Origin: Ruminiclostridium sp.
Lineage (GTDB): Bacteria > Bacillota > Clostridia > Oscillospirales > Oscillospiraceae
Reading direction: 5' to 3'
DNA: 7,293 nt
Assembly (NCBI GenBank): GCA_021442645.1
Contig: JABUSR010000249.1
Coordinates: 1-7,293, forward strand
Shown: positions 1 to 5,733 of the stretch, one piece after another
Layout of the letters: each line of letters opens with the position of its first letter
How positions within the stretch are numbered: position 1 is the stretch's first letter
Made by a program: the position numbers and the translations under genes
Notes under the pieces: model-generated
What the model was told of the DNA's origin: nothing
The model's database searches: none
What the model saw: the letters and a program-made list of their open reading frames with translations, nothing else

Positions 1-80
1 GCGGCGGCATCCTGGATCCCCAGGGCTACTCCACCCGCGTCGAGGCTGCCCAGATGATCATGAAATACATGCAGAGATAA
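1..80 (+). CDS. C-terminal end of an S-layer homology (SLH) domain protein (partial)
   Basis: Only the last 25 complete codons (from base 3) and the TAA stop at 78-80 are inside the window; the rest lies to the left. The visible tail reads GGILDPQGYSTRVEAAQMIM, then KYMQR. It has the pattern that ends SLH repeats: a G-I-(L/T) turn, a D-P-x-G-Y loop, then T-R-x-E-A-A and a hydrophobic helix. SLH domains usually anchor proteins to pyruvylated secondary cell-wall polymers in Gram-positive envelopes, so the gene probably encodes a cell-surface protein. What the rest of the protein does cannot be told. A weak hairpin follows the stop by 14 bases. An alternative is a chance match, because only one half-repeat is visible, but the T-R-x-E-A-A core is quite specific. 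Confidence 0.7.
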   Translation, partial: GGILDPQGYSTRVEAAQMIMKYMQR

Positions 81-94
81 ATCGATTGATACTT

Positions 95-133
95 CAAAAG
101 GCGTCTCATACGAAATCGACGCCTCTGCGTTTG
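95..133 (+). terminator. Possible terminator hairpin after the SLH gene
   Basis: AGGCGTC (99-105) pairs perfectly with GACGCCT (118-124) around a 12-base loop. CAAA (95-98) can add pairs with TTTG (130-133) across a bulge. It lies 18 bases after the SLH stop codon and ahead of the next promoter, as expected of a terminator. The U-run is poor on the + strand, with only TTT directly after and a run of six T at 147-152, so efficiency is uncertain. Confidence 0.45.
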
Positions 134-155
134 GGAAAACCTTCTCTTTTTTAAA

Positions 156-184
156 TTGTCAAGCCCACCCGGATGTGCTACACT
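156..184 (+). promoter_or_regulatory. Vegetative-type promoter for the deaminase gene
   Basis: TTGTCA (156-161) matches a -35 box (TTGACA-like). It is followed by exactly 17 bases and TACACT (179-184) as the -10 box. TG at 176-177, one base before the -10, makes an extended -10 element. A start near 190-191 would leave a leader of about 55 bases before the ATG at 246. This is the only convincing promoter I see in the gap between the SLH and deaminase genes. It is a sequence-pattern call without experimental support. Confidence 0.65.
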
Positions 185-197
185 GGAGAAAAGCACC

Positions 198-214
198 CGG
201 GGCCATGAGCCCCG
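198..214 (+). other. GC-rich hairpin in the deaminase mRNA leader
   Basis: CGGGGC (198-203) pairs with GCCCCG (209-214) around the 5-base loop CATGA, giving six GC pairs. It lies between the predicted transcription start and the ribosome binding site (GAGGAG, 231-236). No U-run follows, so it is not a terminator. It may stabilise the 5' end of the mRNA. The leader is too short and lacks the three-way-junction layout of a purine riboswitch. Confidence 0.4.
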
Positions 215-245
215 CCGAGAGCACAACGGAGAGGAGATGTAACCC

Positions 246-749
246 ATGAAAAAACCTGTCATCACACCCCCGGCCGTCGACTACGCCGCCGAGAATCCCT
301 TCATGGAGGAGGCCATCCGGGAGGCCCGCCTGGGCATCCACAACGGCCATGGCGGCCCCTTTGGCAGCGTCATCGTGAAGGCTGGCAGCATCGTGGGCCG
401 GGGCCATAACATGGTGGTCCTGAACACCGATTCCACTGCCCACGGGGAGGTTTCCGCCATCCGGGATGCCGAGGCCCGGCTGGGGACCTTCGACCTCTCC
501 GGCTGTGAGATTTACACCACCGGGGAGCCCTGCCCTATGTGTCTGGCGGCCTGCCTGTGGGCCAACCTGGACCGGGTCCACTACGGCTGCACCATCGATG
601 ATAACGCAGACATCGGTTTCCGGGATGAGAAGTTCGATGCCCTCTTCGGTGGGCGGGAGGCCTTTCAGAGCTACCTCCATCGGATGGACCGCAAGGCCTG
701 CAGGGCCCTTTTTGCGGAGTACCTCACCCTGGACCGTACCAGTTACTGA
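246..749 (+). CDS. GuaD-like nucleoside/guanine deaminase (cytidine deaminase superfamily)
   Basis: A 167-residue zinc hydrolase that should deaminate a purine base such as guanine to xanthine in the cytoplasm, for purine salvage or nitrogen release. The zinc motifs are clear: H66-G-E68 (ligand plus catalytic Glu) and P95-C96-P97-M98-C99 (two Cys ligands). G37-P-F-G-S-V-I-V is the usual first strand, and N55 sits where GuaD has its substrate-binding Asn. G124-F-R-D-E follows in the region that gives GuaD specificity, and the protein ends in Tyr as B. subtilis GuaD does. The start is supported by GAGGAG at 231-236, nine bases before the ATG. It is monocistronic, with its own promoter and a terminator at 784-825. 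The N-terminus is about 13 residues longer than B. subtilis GuaD, and the usual HAE is HGE here. A TadA tRNA deaminase is less likely because of the GuaD-like C-terminal half. The exact substrate is not proven. Confidence 0.85.
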   Translation: MKKPVITPPAVDYAAENPFMEEAIREARLGIHNGHGGPFGSVIVKAGSIVGRGHNMVVLNTDSTAHGEVSAIRDAEARLGTFDLSGCEIYTTGEPCPMCLAACLWANLDRVHYGCTIDDNADIGFRDEKFDALFGGREAFQSYLHRMDRKACRALFAEYLTLDRTSY

Positions 750-783
750 TACGGGGGACGGCATCTGTCTGATAAAAACATGA

Positions 784-825
784 AAAACCCAGGCCTGACA
801 GCCAAAGCTGTTGGGCCTGGGTTTT
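784..825. terminator. Strong bidirectional terminator between convergent genes
   Basis: AAAACCCAGGCC (784-795) pairs perfectly over 12 bp with GGCCTGGGTTTT (814-825). Inside the loop a second stem, ACAGC (798-802) with GCTGT (807-811), is capped by CAAA. A T-run ends the stem on the + strand (822-825), and AAAAA at 783-787 gives a T-run on the - strand. It therefore can stop both the deaminase gene, ending at 749, and the leftward export operon, ending at 843. Confidence 0.9.
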
Positions 826-842
826 GTTCTGCTTGGATAGGC

Positions 843-3023
843 TCAGCTCTTTACCAGCTGCTGGCGTTCCACCAGCTCAGCGAAGAAGCCGCCCCGGGCG
901 ATCAGTTCGTCGTAGGTGCCGTCCTCGATGATTTTCCCGCCGTCCAGCACGATGATGCGGTCGCACTGGCGGATGGTGGAGAGGCGGTGAGCGATGACAA
1001 TTCGGGTGCACTTGAGGGCGTCCAGGGCTTGTGAGACCTTCTTCTGGGTGATGTTGTCCAGGGCGGCGGTGGCTTCATCCAGGATCAGGAGCTTGGGGTT
1101 GGGGGCCACAGCCCGGGCAATCATCAGCCGTTGCTTCTGGCCGCCGGAGATGCCGCCGGTGCCCTCACTGATGACGGTGTGCATGCCCATGGGCATGGCA
1201 CGGATGTCGTCGGCGATGTCGGCCAGCTCTGCCGCCCGCCAGGCGTCTTCCAGGGTAAGCCACGGGGCGGAGATGACGATGTTGGAGAAGATGCTCCCGT
1301 GGAAGAGCTTGCCGTTCTGGGTGACGCAGCCGATGTTCCGGCGCACCGAGCGCAGGTCCAGGAAGGACAGGTCCTGGCCGTCATAGTAGATGGCGCCCGT
1401 CTGGGGCCGTTCAAAGCCCAGCAGAAGCCGGACCAGGGTGGATTTTCCGCAGCCCGTCTTGCCCACCACGGCCACATATTGGCCGGGCCGAATCTTCAGA
1501 GAGAGGTCGTCCAACACGTAGGGGCTGCTCTCCCGGTAGCGGAAGCGGACGTTGTTCAGTTCCACACCGCCGGAGAGGGTAGAGACGGTTCGGAGGTCCT
1601 CGCCGGTCTCCGGCAGGGCCTGGAGGATGGGCTTGGACAGGTCCCACACGGGCCGGACGTTGCCCACCACCTGGGCCACACTCACCAGAGAGAGGAAGGC
1701 TGCCGACATCATGCCGTAGGCGGTGGTGAAGGCGTAGTAGTCGGAGACGGAGACACTGTGCTGCACAGCCAGGAAGTACAGAACCCCGGTGCCCGTCAGG
1801 GAGATGAGGAGGGAGATGGTATCGCTCAGCACCAGGAGCAGGGGGCAGGCGTAGGTCTGCCGGGCCCACTCGGCGAAGAGCTTCATCCAGCGGGAGAAGG
1901 CCCGCTGTTCACTGCCGGAGAGGCGGAGCTTCTGGACTCCGGAGATGAGGGCATAGGTCATACCCTGGTGCTTGGTCTGGAGCTCCATCTGCTTCCGGCT
2001 GGCTCGGACGTTCACCGACACAGTAATCAGCATGAAGAGAACGGTAATCCCGGTGATGACCAGGGAGGGCATGACCAGGGGCTTGGCGTAGCGAAAGACC
2101 TGCCGGATAAAGAGCAGGGAGAAGACCGAGGTAAGGCCTGTGGAGAGCACCGCCGAGGCGATGGCCGAGCAGAGATTTTTGATGTAGCGGGCCCGCTCCG
2201 AAAGCTCCCCTGCACTGTAGTCCCGGAAGAACTCGGCGGGCAGGGAGAGGAGCCGGGACATGGTGGCGGCCTCCACTGAGGTCTCGATCTCCGTGGTAAT
2301 CCGGCCCATGAGCAAAGACTGGATGGTCTGCAGCAATAGGGCGGCCACAGTGGTCGTGGCGGCCAGCACCGCCAGGGCAAGGAGCAATCGGATGTTCCCC
2401 TCGTCAATCACAGTGGAAAAGAGCAGCTTGGTGATTTTGGGCATGAGCAGCCCCAGGAGGGTGGCACCAAGGATAGACAGGGCGACGTACAGGAGGGAGA
2501 TGGGGGAGAGGCTCAGCAGCACATAGTGGGTCAGAGCCTGCCGGTCCATCTCCTTCTGGGGGAAGGGGCGGTAGAAGCTGATAGCATTCTCGGAGAGGAG
2601 GTCCTGGGTTCTTTTATTCACCCGGACCTGGGCACCGGTCTGGGGGTGGGTGAAGAAGTAGCCCCCAAACTGGCCGGGGATGAGTGCCACGGACTCACCC
2701 TCCTTGGTGGTGCCCAGCATAGGGCCGATGGCGTTTTTGTACCAGCCGGGCTCCAGGGTTACCGCCCGGTGGGGGATTCCGTGGGGGCGGCAGACGTAGT
2801 CTACTTTGTCGTTGAGGCTCTTGACCGAGGGTGGGATCTCCCGGGCGGTCAGGCCGTAGTAGCTAAGGATCTTGTCCAGGGCGCCCTTGGTCCGGGCAGA
2901 GTCGTCCTGGTAGAAGGCCCACCACTTGCGGGTGACAGCTGACCGAAGGTCCGCGGCAGCCTGGGAAAACTGGGCTTCGTCCCGGTCCTTCCGAGTCTTG
3001 ATCTGTTCTTCAAACCAACGCAT
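843..3023 (-). CDS. NHLM-type bacteriocin/RiPP ABC exporter, ATP-binding/permease protein (second half-transporter)
   Basis: A 726-residue half-transporter, expected to pair with the upstream C39-peptidase ABC protein in the membrane and export a processed peptide. Residues 1-165 are a soluble N-terminal domain with the family-typical patterns W94-Y, I-G-P-M-L-G, V112-A-L-I-P and F150-Y-R-P. Hydrophobic segments follow at about 166-195, 211-238, 285-308, 316-338, 392-421 and 428-455. The ATPase domain (about 485-726) is complete: Walker A G521-K-T-G-C-G-K-S-T, signature I625-S-G-G-Q, Walker B L645-L-I-L-D649-E650, and switch His679. The reading frame stays open upstream to 3404, but that stretch is antisense-frame noise over the neighbouring gene. 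AAAGGAGGT at 3030-3038 fixes the ATG at 3023, 13 bases after the neighbour's stop. The N-terminal domain aligns with the neighbour's C39 domain but lacks its catalytic residues (see findings). It is the last gene of the operon, before the terminator at 784-825. Substrate unknown. Confidence 0.9.
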   Translation of the reverse strand: MRWFEEQIKTRKDRDEAQFSQAAADLRSAVTRKWWAFYQDDSARTKGALDKILSYYGLTAREIPPSVKSLNDKVDYVCRPHGIPHRAVTLEPGWYKNAIGPMLGTTKEGESVALIPGQFGGYFFTHPQTGAQVRVNKRTQDLLSENAISFYRPFPQKEMDRQALTHYVLLSLSPISLLYVALSILGATLLGLLMPKITKLLFSTVIDEGNIRLLLALAVLAATTTVAALLLQTIQSLLMGRITTEIETSVEAATMSRLLSLPAEFFRDYSAGELSERARYIKNLCSAIASAVLSTGLTSVFSLLFIRQVFRYAKPLVMPSLVITGITVLFMLITVSVNVRASRKQMELQTKHQGMTYALISGVQKLRLSGSEQRAFSRWMKLFAEWARQTYACPLLLVLSDTISLLISLTGTGVLYFLAVQHSVSVSDYYAFTTAYGMMSAAFLSLVSVAQVVGNVRPVWDLSKPILQALPETGEDLRTVSTLSGGVELNNVRFRYRESSPYVLDDLSLKIRPGQYVAVVGKTGCGKSTLVRLLLGFERPQTGAIYYDGQDLSFLDLRSVRRNIGCVTQNGKLFHGSIFSNIVISAPWLTLEDAWRAAELADIADDIRAMPMGMHTVISEGTGGISGGQKQRLMIARAVAPNPKLLILDEATAALDNITQKKVSQALDALKCTRIVIAHRLSTIRQCDRIIVLDGGKIIEDGTYDELIARGGFFAELVERQQLVKS

Positions 3024-3029
3024 GCTGTC

Positions 3030-3036
3030 ACCTCCT
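3030..3036 (-). promoter_or_regulatory. Ribosome binding site fixing the start of the second ABC gene
   Basis: On the - strand the bases read AGGAGGT, seven to eight bases from an optimal Shine-Dalgarno, with six bases then ATG at 3023. It directly follows the TAA stop (3037-3039) of the peptidase-ABC gene, which suggests translational coupling. It overrules the longer open frame that reaches back to 3404. Confidence 0.85.
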
Positions 3037-5214
3037 TTAATCGCTGATGACCAGCTGGGTGTAGAGGCCGTTCCGGGCAAAGAGCTCGTCGTGGGTGCCT
3101 CGCTCTGCGATCTCTCCCCGGTCCAGCACAATAATTTCGTCGCAGTCCCGGATGGTGGAGAGGCGGTGGGCCACGACGATGAGGGTGATGCCCCGGGCCC
3201 GGATGGCGTTGGCCACCTCGAACTCGGTCTTGGCGTCCAGCATGCTGGTGGCCTCGTCCATGACGATGATGGTGGGATCCTGGGCCAGAACGCGGGCAAT
3301 CTCCATGCGCTGGCGCTGGCCGCCGGAAAGGTCGATGCCGTTTTCCCGGAGTTGGCCGTAGTAGCCGCCCTCCCGCTGCATGATGTCCTGGTGGAGCCCG
3401 GCATCCCGTGCGGCCAGGATCATCTCAAAGTCTTCGATGGAGGTGTCCCACATCTTGATGTTGTTGGCGATGGTATCCTCGAAGAGGGTAATCTCCTGGT
3501 CCACCACGGCCACGGAACCGGTGAATACGTTCCGGTCGATGCGGCTCTGGGGCTTGCCGTCGAAGAGGATTTCGCCGCTCCAGGGCTGGTGCAGCCCGGA
3601 GATGAGCTTGGAGATGGTGGATTTCCCGCAGCCCGAGGGCCCCACAAGGGCCACGCTTTTTCCGGGCTCCAGGGTCATGGAGAAGTTCTTGATGACGGGC
3701 TGGCCCAGGGGGGAGTAACCGAAGGTTACATCCCGCAGTTCCACCTTGCCCCGGAGCTTGGCGTAGGAATCGTCCTCGCCTTTGGCGGCGTAGCAGGGGT
3801 CGTCAGGGTATTCCATCACGTCGTCCACCCGCTCCATGTTGCTCCGCATCTCCTGCAGGTTCTGGTCGGCAGACATCAGGTGGGTGGCAGGGGTGGAGAA
3901 GGAGGTGAGGAAGCCCTGGAAGGCCATGACCATACCTGCAGTGAAGGATCCCTCTATGGCGTACCATACGCCCAGGATGAGAACAGTCACGTTGCACAGG
4001 GCGAGGACCAAACCGGGGAGGATGCCCAGGTACTGGTCCAGCTTCAGGTACTTGACTCGCTGGGTGTTCACGCTGGCCTGGTACCCGGCCCAGCGGGAGA
4101 AGTAGCCGTCCTCTGCGCCGCTGGCCTTGATGGTCTCAATGAGTTCCACCCCAGCCACGGTGACAGCGTCCAGCATGCCGGCGTCCCGCATGAGGACCCG
4201 GGTGACGTTGACCCGCTTCTTGGAGATATACCGGCCCAGAATGGCGTTAATCAAAAGGGAAGTGACCCCGATAAGGGTCAGGGACAGGCTGTAGTGCAGC
4301 ATGACCACCAGGTAGAAGAGGATCATAACACCGCTCATGACCAGGGGGGCCAGGCTGTTCATCATACTCTCCGCAATCTTGGCGTTGGAGGTCTGGCGGC
4401 CCTGGATGTCGCCCACCAGCCGCTGGGAGAAGAAGTCAATGGGCATGTGAAGGACCTTCCAGAAGAAGGAGGCACTGCTCAGGCTGTCCATCTTCCCCCG
4501 GAGCTTATTGCGGTAAAGGGCGTCCAGCCCCGAGGCGACGACCTGGATGGTGAAGACCAGGGCCACCGCAACCATGAAGGGGAGGAACCACTCGGGATTC
4601 CTGCCTGTGAGCAGGCGGTCCAGGAAGACCCGGGAGAAGACGGCGGAGATGACGCCCACCAGGGCGGTGATGAGCGCAGTGACCATGACGAAGATCAGGG
4701 AGGGGACAAAGCCCCGGAGGCGCTCCCGCAGGAAGGTGGCCATCCGCTTGGGGTGGCCCGAGGGGACAAAATCCTCCCCCGGTTCCAGGGTCAGGCAGAT
4801 CCCGGTGAAGGAGACGTCAAACTCCTCCATAGAGACGGTGATGCGGCCCCGGGCGGGGTCGTTGAGGACCACCCGGTTACCCCGGAAGCCGCACAGAACC
4901 ACGAAGTGGTCAAAGTTCCAGTGGATGATACAGGGGAAGGGTCCCTCAGCCCGCAGATTCTCCGGCTCCAGTCGGAAGCCTTTGGCGGTAAACCCGTGGT
5001 GACGGGCGGCCAGGAGGACGTTCTTCGCCTTGGTGCCGTCCCGGGAGACGCCGCAGTCGGAGCGGACCTGCTCCAGGGGAACCCATTTTTCATAGTAGGC
5101 CATTACCATGGCCAGGCAGGCAGCGCCGCACTCCAGAAGCTCCTGCTGCATGACCACGGGGACCTTGGCGACGCCCTGGGTCAACGGGCGCCGTGTCGTT
5201 GCATGTTTTTCCAT
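3037..5214 (-). CDS. NHLM-type bacteriocin/RiPP ABC exporter with N-terminal C39 peptidase domain
   Basis: A 725-residue membrane protein that should cut the leader from a precursor peptide at a double-glycine-type site (peptidase domain in the cytosol) and export the mature product using ATP. Residues 15-145 form a C39 cysteine peptidase with its catalytic set intact: Q23 (oxyanion), C29 in E-C-G-A-A-C, H103 in F-D-H-F-V-V-L, and D119 in L-N-D-P. Transmembrane segments lie at about 171-194, 209-230, 288-308, 311-328, 396-418 and 421-440. The ATPase domain (about 488-725) has Walker A G525-P-S-G-C-G-K-S-T, signature L629-S-G-G-Q, Walker B I649-I-V-M-D653-E654, and switch His683. I chose ATG 5214, preceded by GAGGG at 5220-5224. 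An in-frame TTG at 5226 would add four residues but has no ribosome binding site. The gene starts eight bases after the HlyD-like gene's stop. It is the processing half of the export pair; its substrate is not in the window. Confidence 0.93.
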   Translation of the reverse strand: MEKHATTRRPLTQGVAKVPVVMQQELLECGAACLAMVMAYYEKWVPLEQVRSDCGVSRDGTKAKNVLLAARHHGFTAKGFRLEPENLRAEGPFPCIIHWNFDHFVVLCGFRGNRVVLNDPARGRITVSMEEFDVSFTGICLTLEPGEDFVPSGHPKRMATFLRERLRGFVPSLIFVMVTALITALVGVISAVFSRVFLDRLLTGRNPEWFLPFMVAVALVFTIQVVASGLDALYRNKLRGKMDSLSSASFFWKVLHMPIDFFSQRLVGDIQGRQTSNAKIAESMMNSLAPLVMSGVMILFYLVVMLHYSLSLTLIGVTSLLINAILGRYISKKRVNVTRVLMRDAGMLDAVTVAGVELIETIKASGAEDGYFSRWAGYQASVNTQRVKYLKLDQYLGILPGLVLALCNVTVLILGVWYAIEGSFTAGMVMAFQGFLTSFSTPATHLMSADQNLQEMRSNMERVDDVMEYPDDPCYAAKGEDDSYAKLRGKVELRDVTFGYSPLGQPVIKNFSMTLEPGKSVALVGPSGCGKSTISKLISGLHQPWSGEILFDGKPQSRIDRNVFTGSVAVVDQEITLFEDTIANNIKMWDTSIEDFEMILAARDAGLHQDIMQREGGYYGQLRENGIDLSGGQRQRMEIARVLAQDPTIIVMDEATSMLDAKTEFEVANAIRARGITLIVVAHRLSTIRDCDEIIVLDRGEIAERGTHDELFARNGLYTQLVISD

Positions 5215-5219
5215 GGCGG

Positions 5220-5224
5220 CCCTC
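5220..5224 (-). promoter_or_regulatory. Ribosome binding site fixing the start of the peptidase-ABC gene
   Basis: GAGGG on the - strand ends five bases before ATG 5214 and overlaps the TGA stop (5223-5225) of the HlyD-like gene. This favours ATG 5214 over TTG 5226 and points to coupled translation. Confidence 0.7.
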
Positions 5225-5693
5225 AATTCAGCACGAAGGAGGCAGGAGAGACCCGGTCTACCACAATCTTGGCCAGGTAGACCCCATCCCCCAGGATGGC
5301 GTTCACCTGGGCCAGCACCACCCAGTCCTTTTCAGCCAGTCCGCTGATGTGCAGGAAGTAGCTGTCCACGCTCGAGGTAATCTGGCGGGGAGCAGAGATG
5401 CTGGTGATGGAGTACTCCCGGTCGTTGATGATGACCGGCATCCCCGTCTTGACGGTGGAAGCGGTTTTCTCCGGCAGGTAGCAAACGGCCTTCCGGTCAT
5501 CCACCAGCACATAGGCGTCCACCTTGGTGTCCATGTGGCCGAAGAAGCCCCAGACGCAGATGCCGATGAGCACCACTGCCAGGGCAGCCACCAGAAGCCA
5601 GGCGCCGGGGTTGGACACCCGGATATAGTCATCCAGCTGCTCGGGGGATTTGATGCGCTCGATGCTTTTTTTACGAAACAGAGAATGATCCAT
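5223..5693 (-). CDS. Short HlyD-like membrane-fusion (secretion adaptor) protein of the NHLM export system
   Basis: A 156-residue protein, probably the accessory adaptor of the two ABC proteins encoded just downstream. Residues 1-30 are a charged cytoplasmic tail whose S-I-E-R-I-K-S-P-E-Q-L-D pattern is typical of NHLM secretion proteins. Residues 31-52 form one transmembrane helix. The remaining ~100 residues are outside the cell and resemble the beta-barrel part of HlyD proteins (V81-K-T-G-M-P-V-I-I, S96-I-T-S-I-S, and D136-G-V-Y-L-A-K-I near the end). It is much shorter than ordinary HlyD adaptors: the lipoyl and alpha-hairpin parts have no room. No frameshift is apparent, as the frame is continuous from a good start to the TGA at 5223. 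The frame is open upstream to 6026, but AAGGAG at 5701-5706, seven bases before ATG 5693, sets the start. The gap from the phosphatase gene is 40 bases. The family call rests on the N-terminus, barrel pattern and operon position. Confidence 0.8.
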   Translation of the reverse strand: MDHSLFRKKSIERIKSPEQLDDYIRVSNPGAWLLVAALAVVLIGICVWGFFGHMDTKVDAYVLVDDRKAVCYLPEKTASTVKTGMPVIINDREYSITSISAPRQITSSVDSYFLHISGLAEKDWVVLAQVNAILGDGVYLAKIVVDRVSPASFVLN

Positions 5694-5700
5694 AGGGCAG

Positions 5701-5706
5701 CTCCTT
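5701..5706 (-). promoter_or_regulatory. Ribosome binding site fixing the start of the HlyD-like gene
   Basis: AAGGAG on the - strand, then seven bases, then ATG 5693. The frame continues open into the phosphatase gene, so this site is what decides the start. It lies in the 40-base gap between the two genes. Confidence 0.8.
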
Positions 5707-5733
5707 TCGCGGCAGCCTGCAGGCCGGGCCGAC

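Noticed and set aside
190..245. A purine riboswitch ahead of the purine deaminase.
   Set aside because: The leader is only about 55 bases, with one simple GC hairpin. The conserved three-way junction and loop-loop sequences are absent.
205..249. A 14-codon upstream ORF whose TGA overlaps the deaminase ATG (ATGA), a possible regulatory leader peptide.
   Set aside because: Its ATG lies in the loop of the leader hairpin and has no ribosome binding site at a workable distance (GGAG is 16 bases away). It is probably chance.
159..764. A 201-codon open frame on the - strand opposite the deaminase.
   Set aside because: Shadow of the deaminase gene. It would also run through that gene's promoter, and the codon pattern fits only the + strand gene.
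1131..2279. A 382-codon open frame on the + strand.
   Set aside because: Antisense shadow of the second ABC gene with the same His/Gly/Asp-rich composition and no recognisable motif.
3024..3404. N-terminal extension of the second ABC protein by 127 residues.
   Set aside because: It would overlap the peptidase-ABC gene in another frame, has low-complexity Ser/Pro/Thr/Arg-rich content, and a near-perfect ribosome binding site precedes ATG 3023.
843..5214. The two ABC genes as a direct repeat or recent duplication.
   Set aside because: Their ATPase domains are related, but the proteins differ throughout, including motif choices (ISGGQ versus LSGGQ). They are old paralogues, not a recent repeat.
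2926..5280. A 784-codon open frame on the + strand.
   Set aside because: It lies antisense to the peptidase-ABC gene, and its residue content (runs of Gly, Asp, His, Val) is what a GC-rich coding strand gives when read in reverse. No domain pattern or ribosome binding site is present.
5715..5724. A 10-bp perfect palindrome, GCCTGCAGGC, between the phosphatase and HlyD-like genes.
   Set aside because: It has no loop, so it is a poor hairpin, and no T-run follows. A single palindrome of this size is unremarkable in GC-rich DNA; an operator cannot be argued from one copy.
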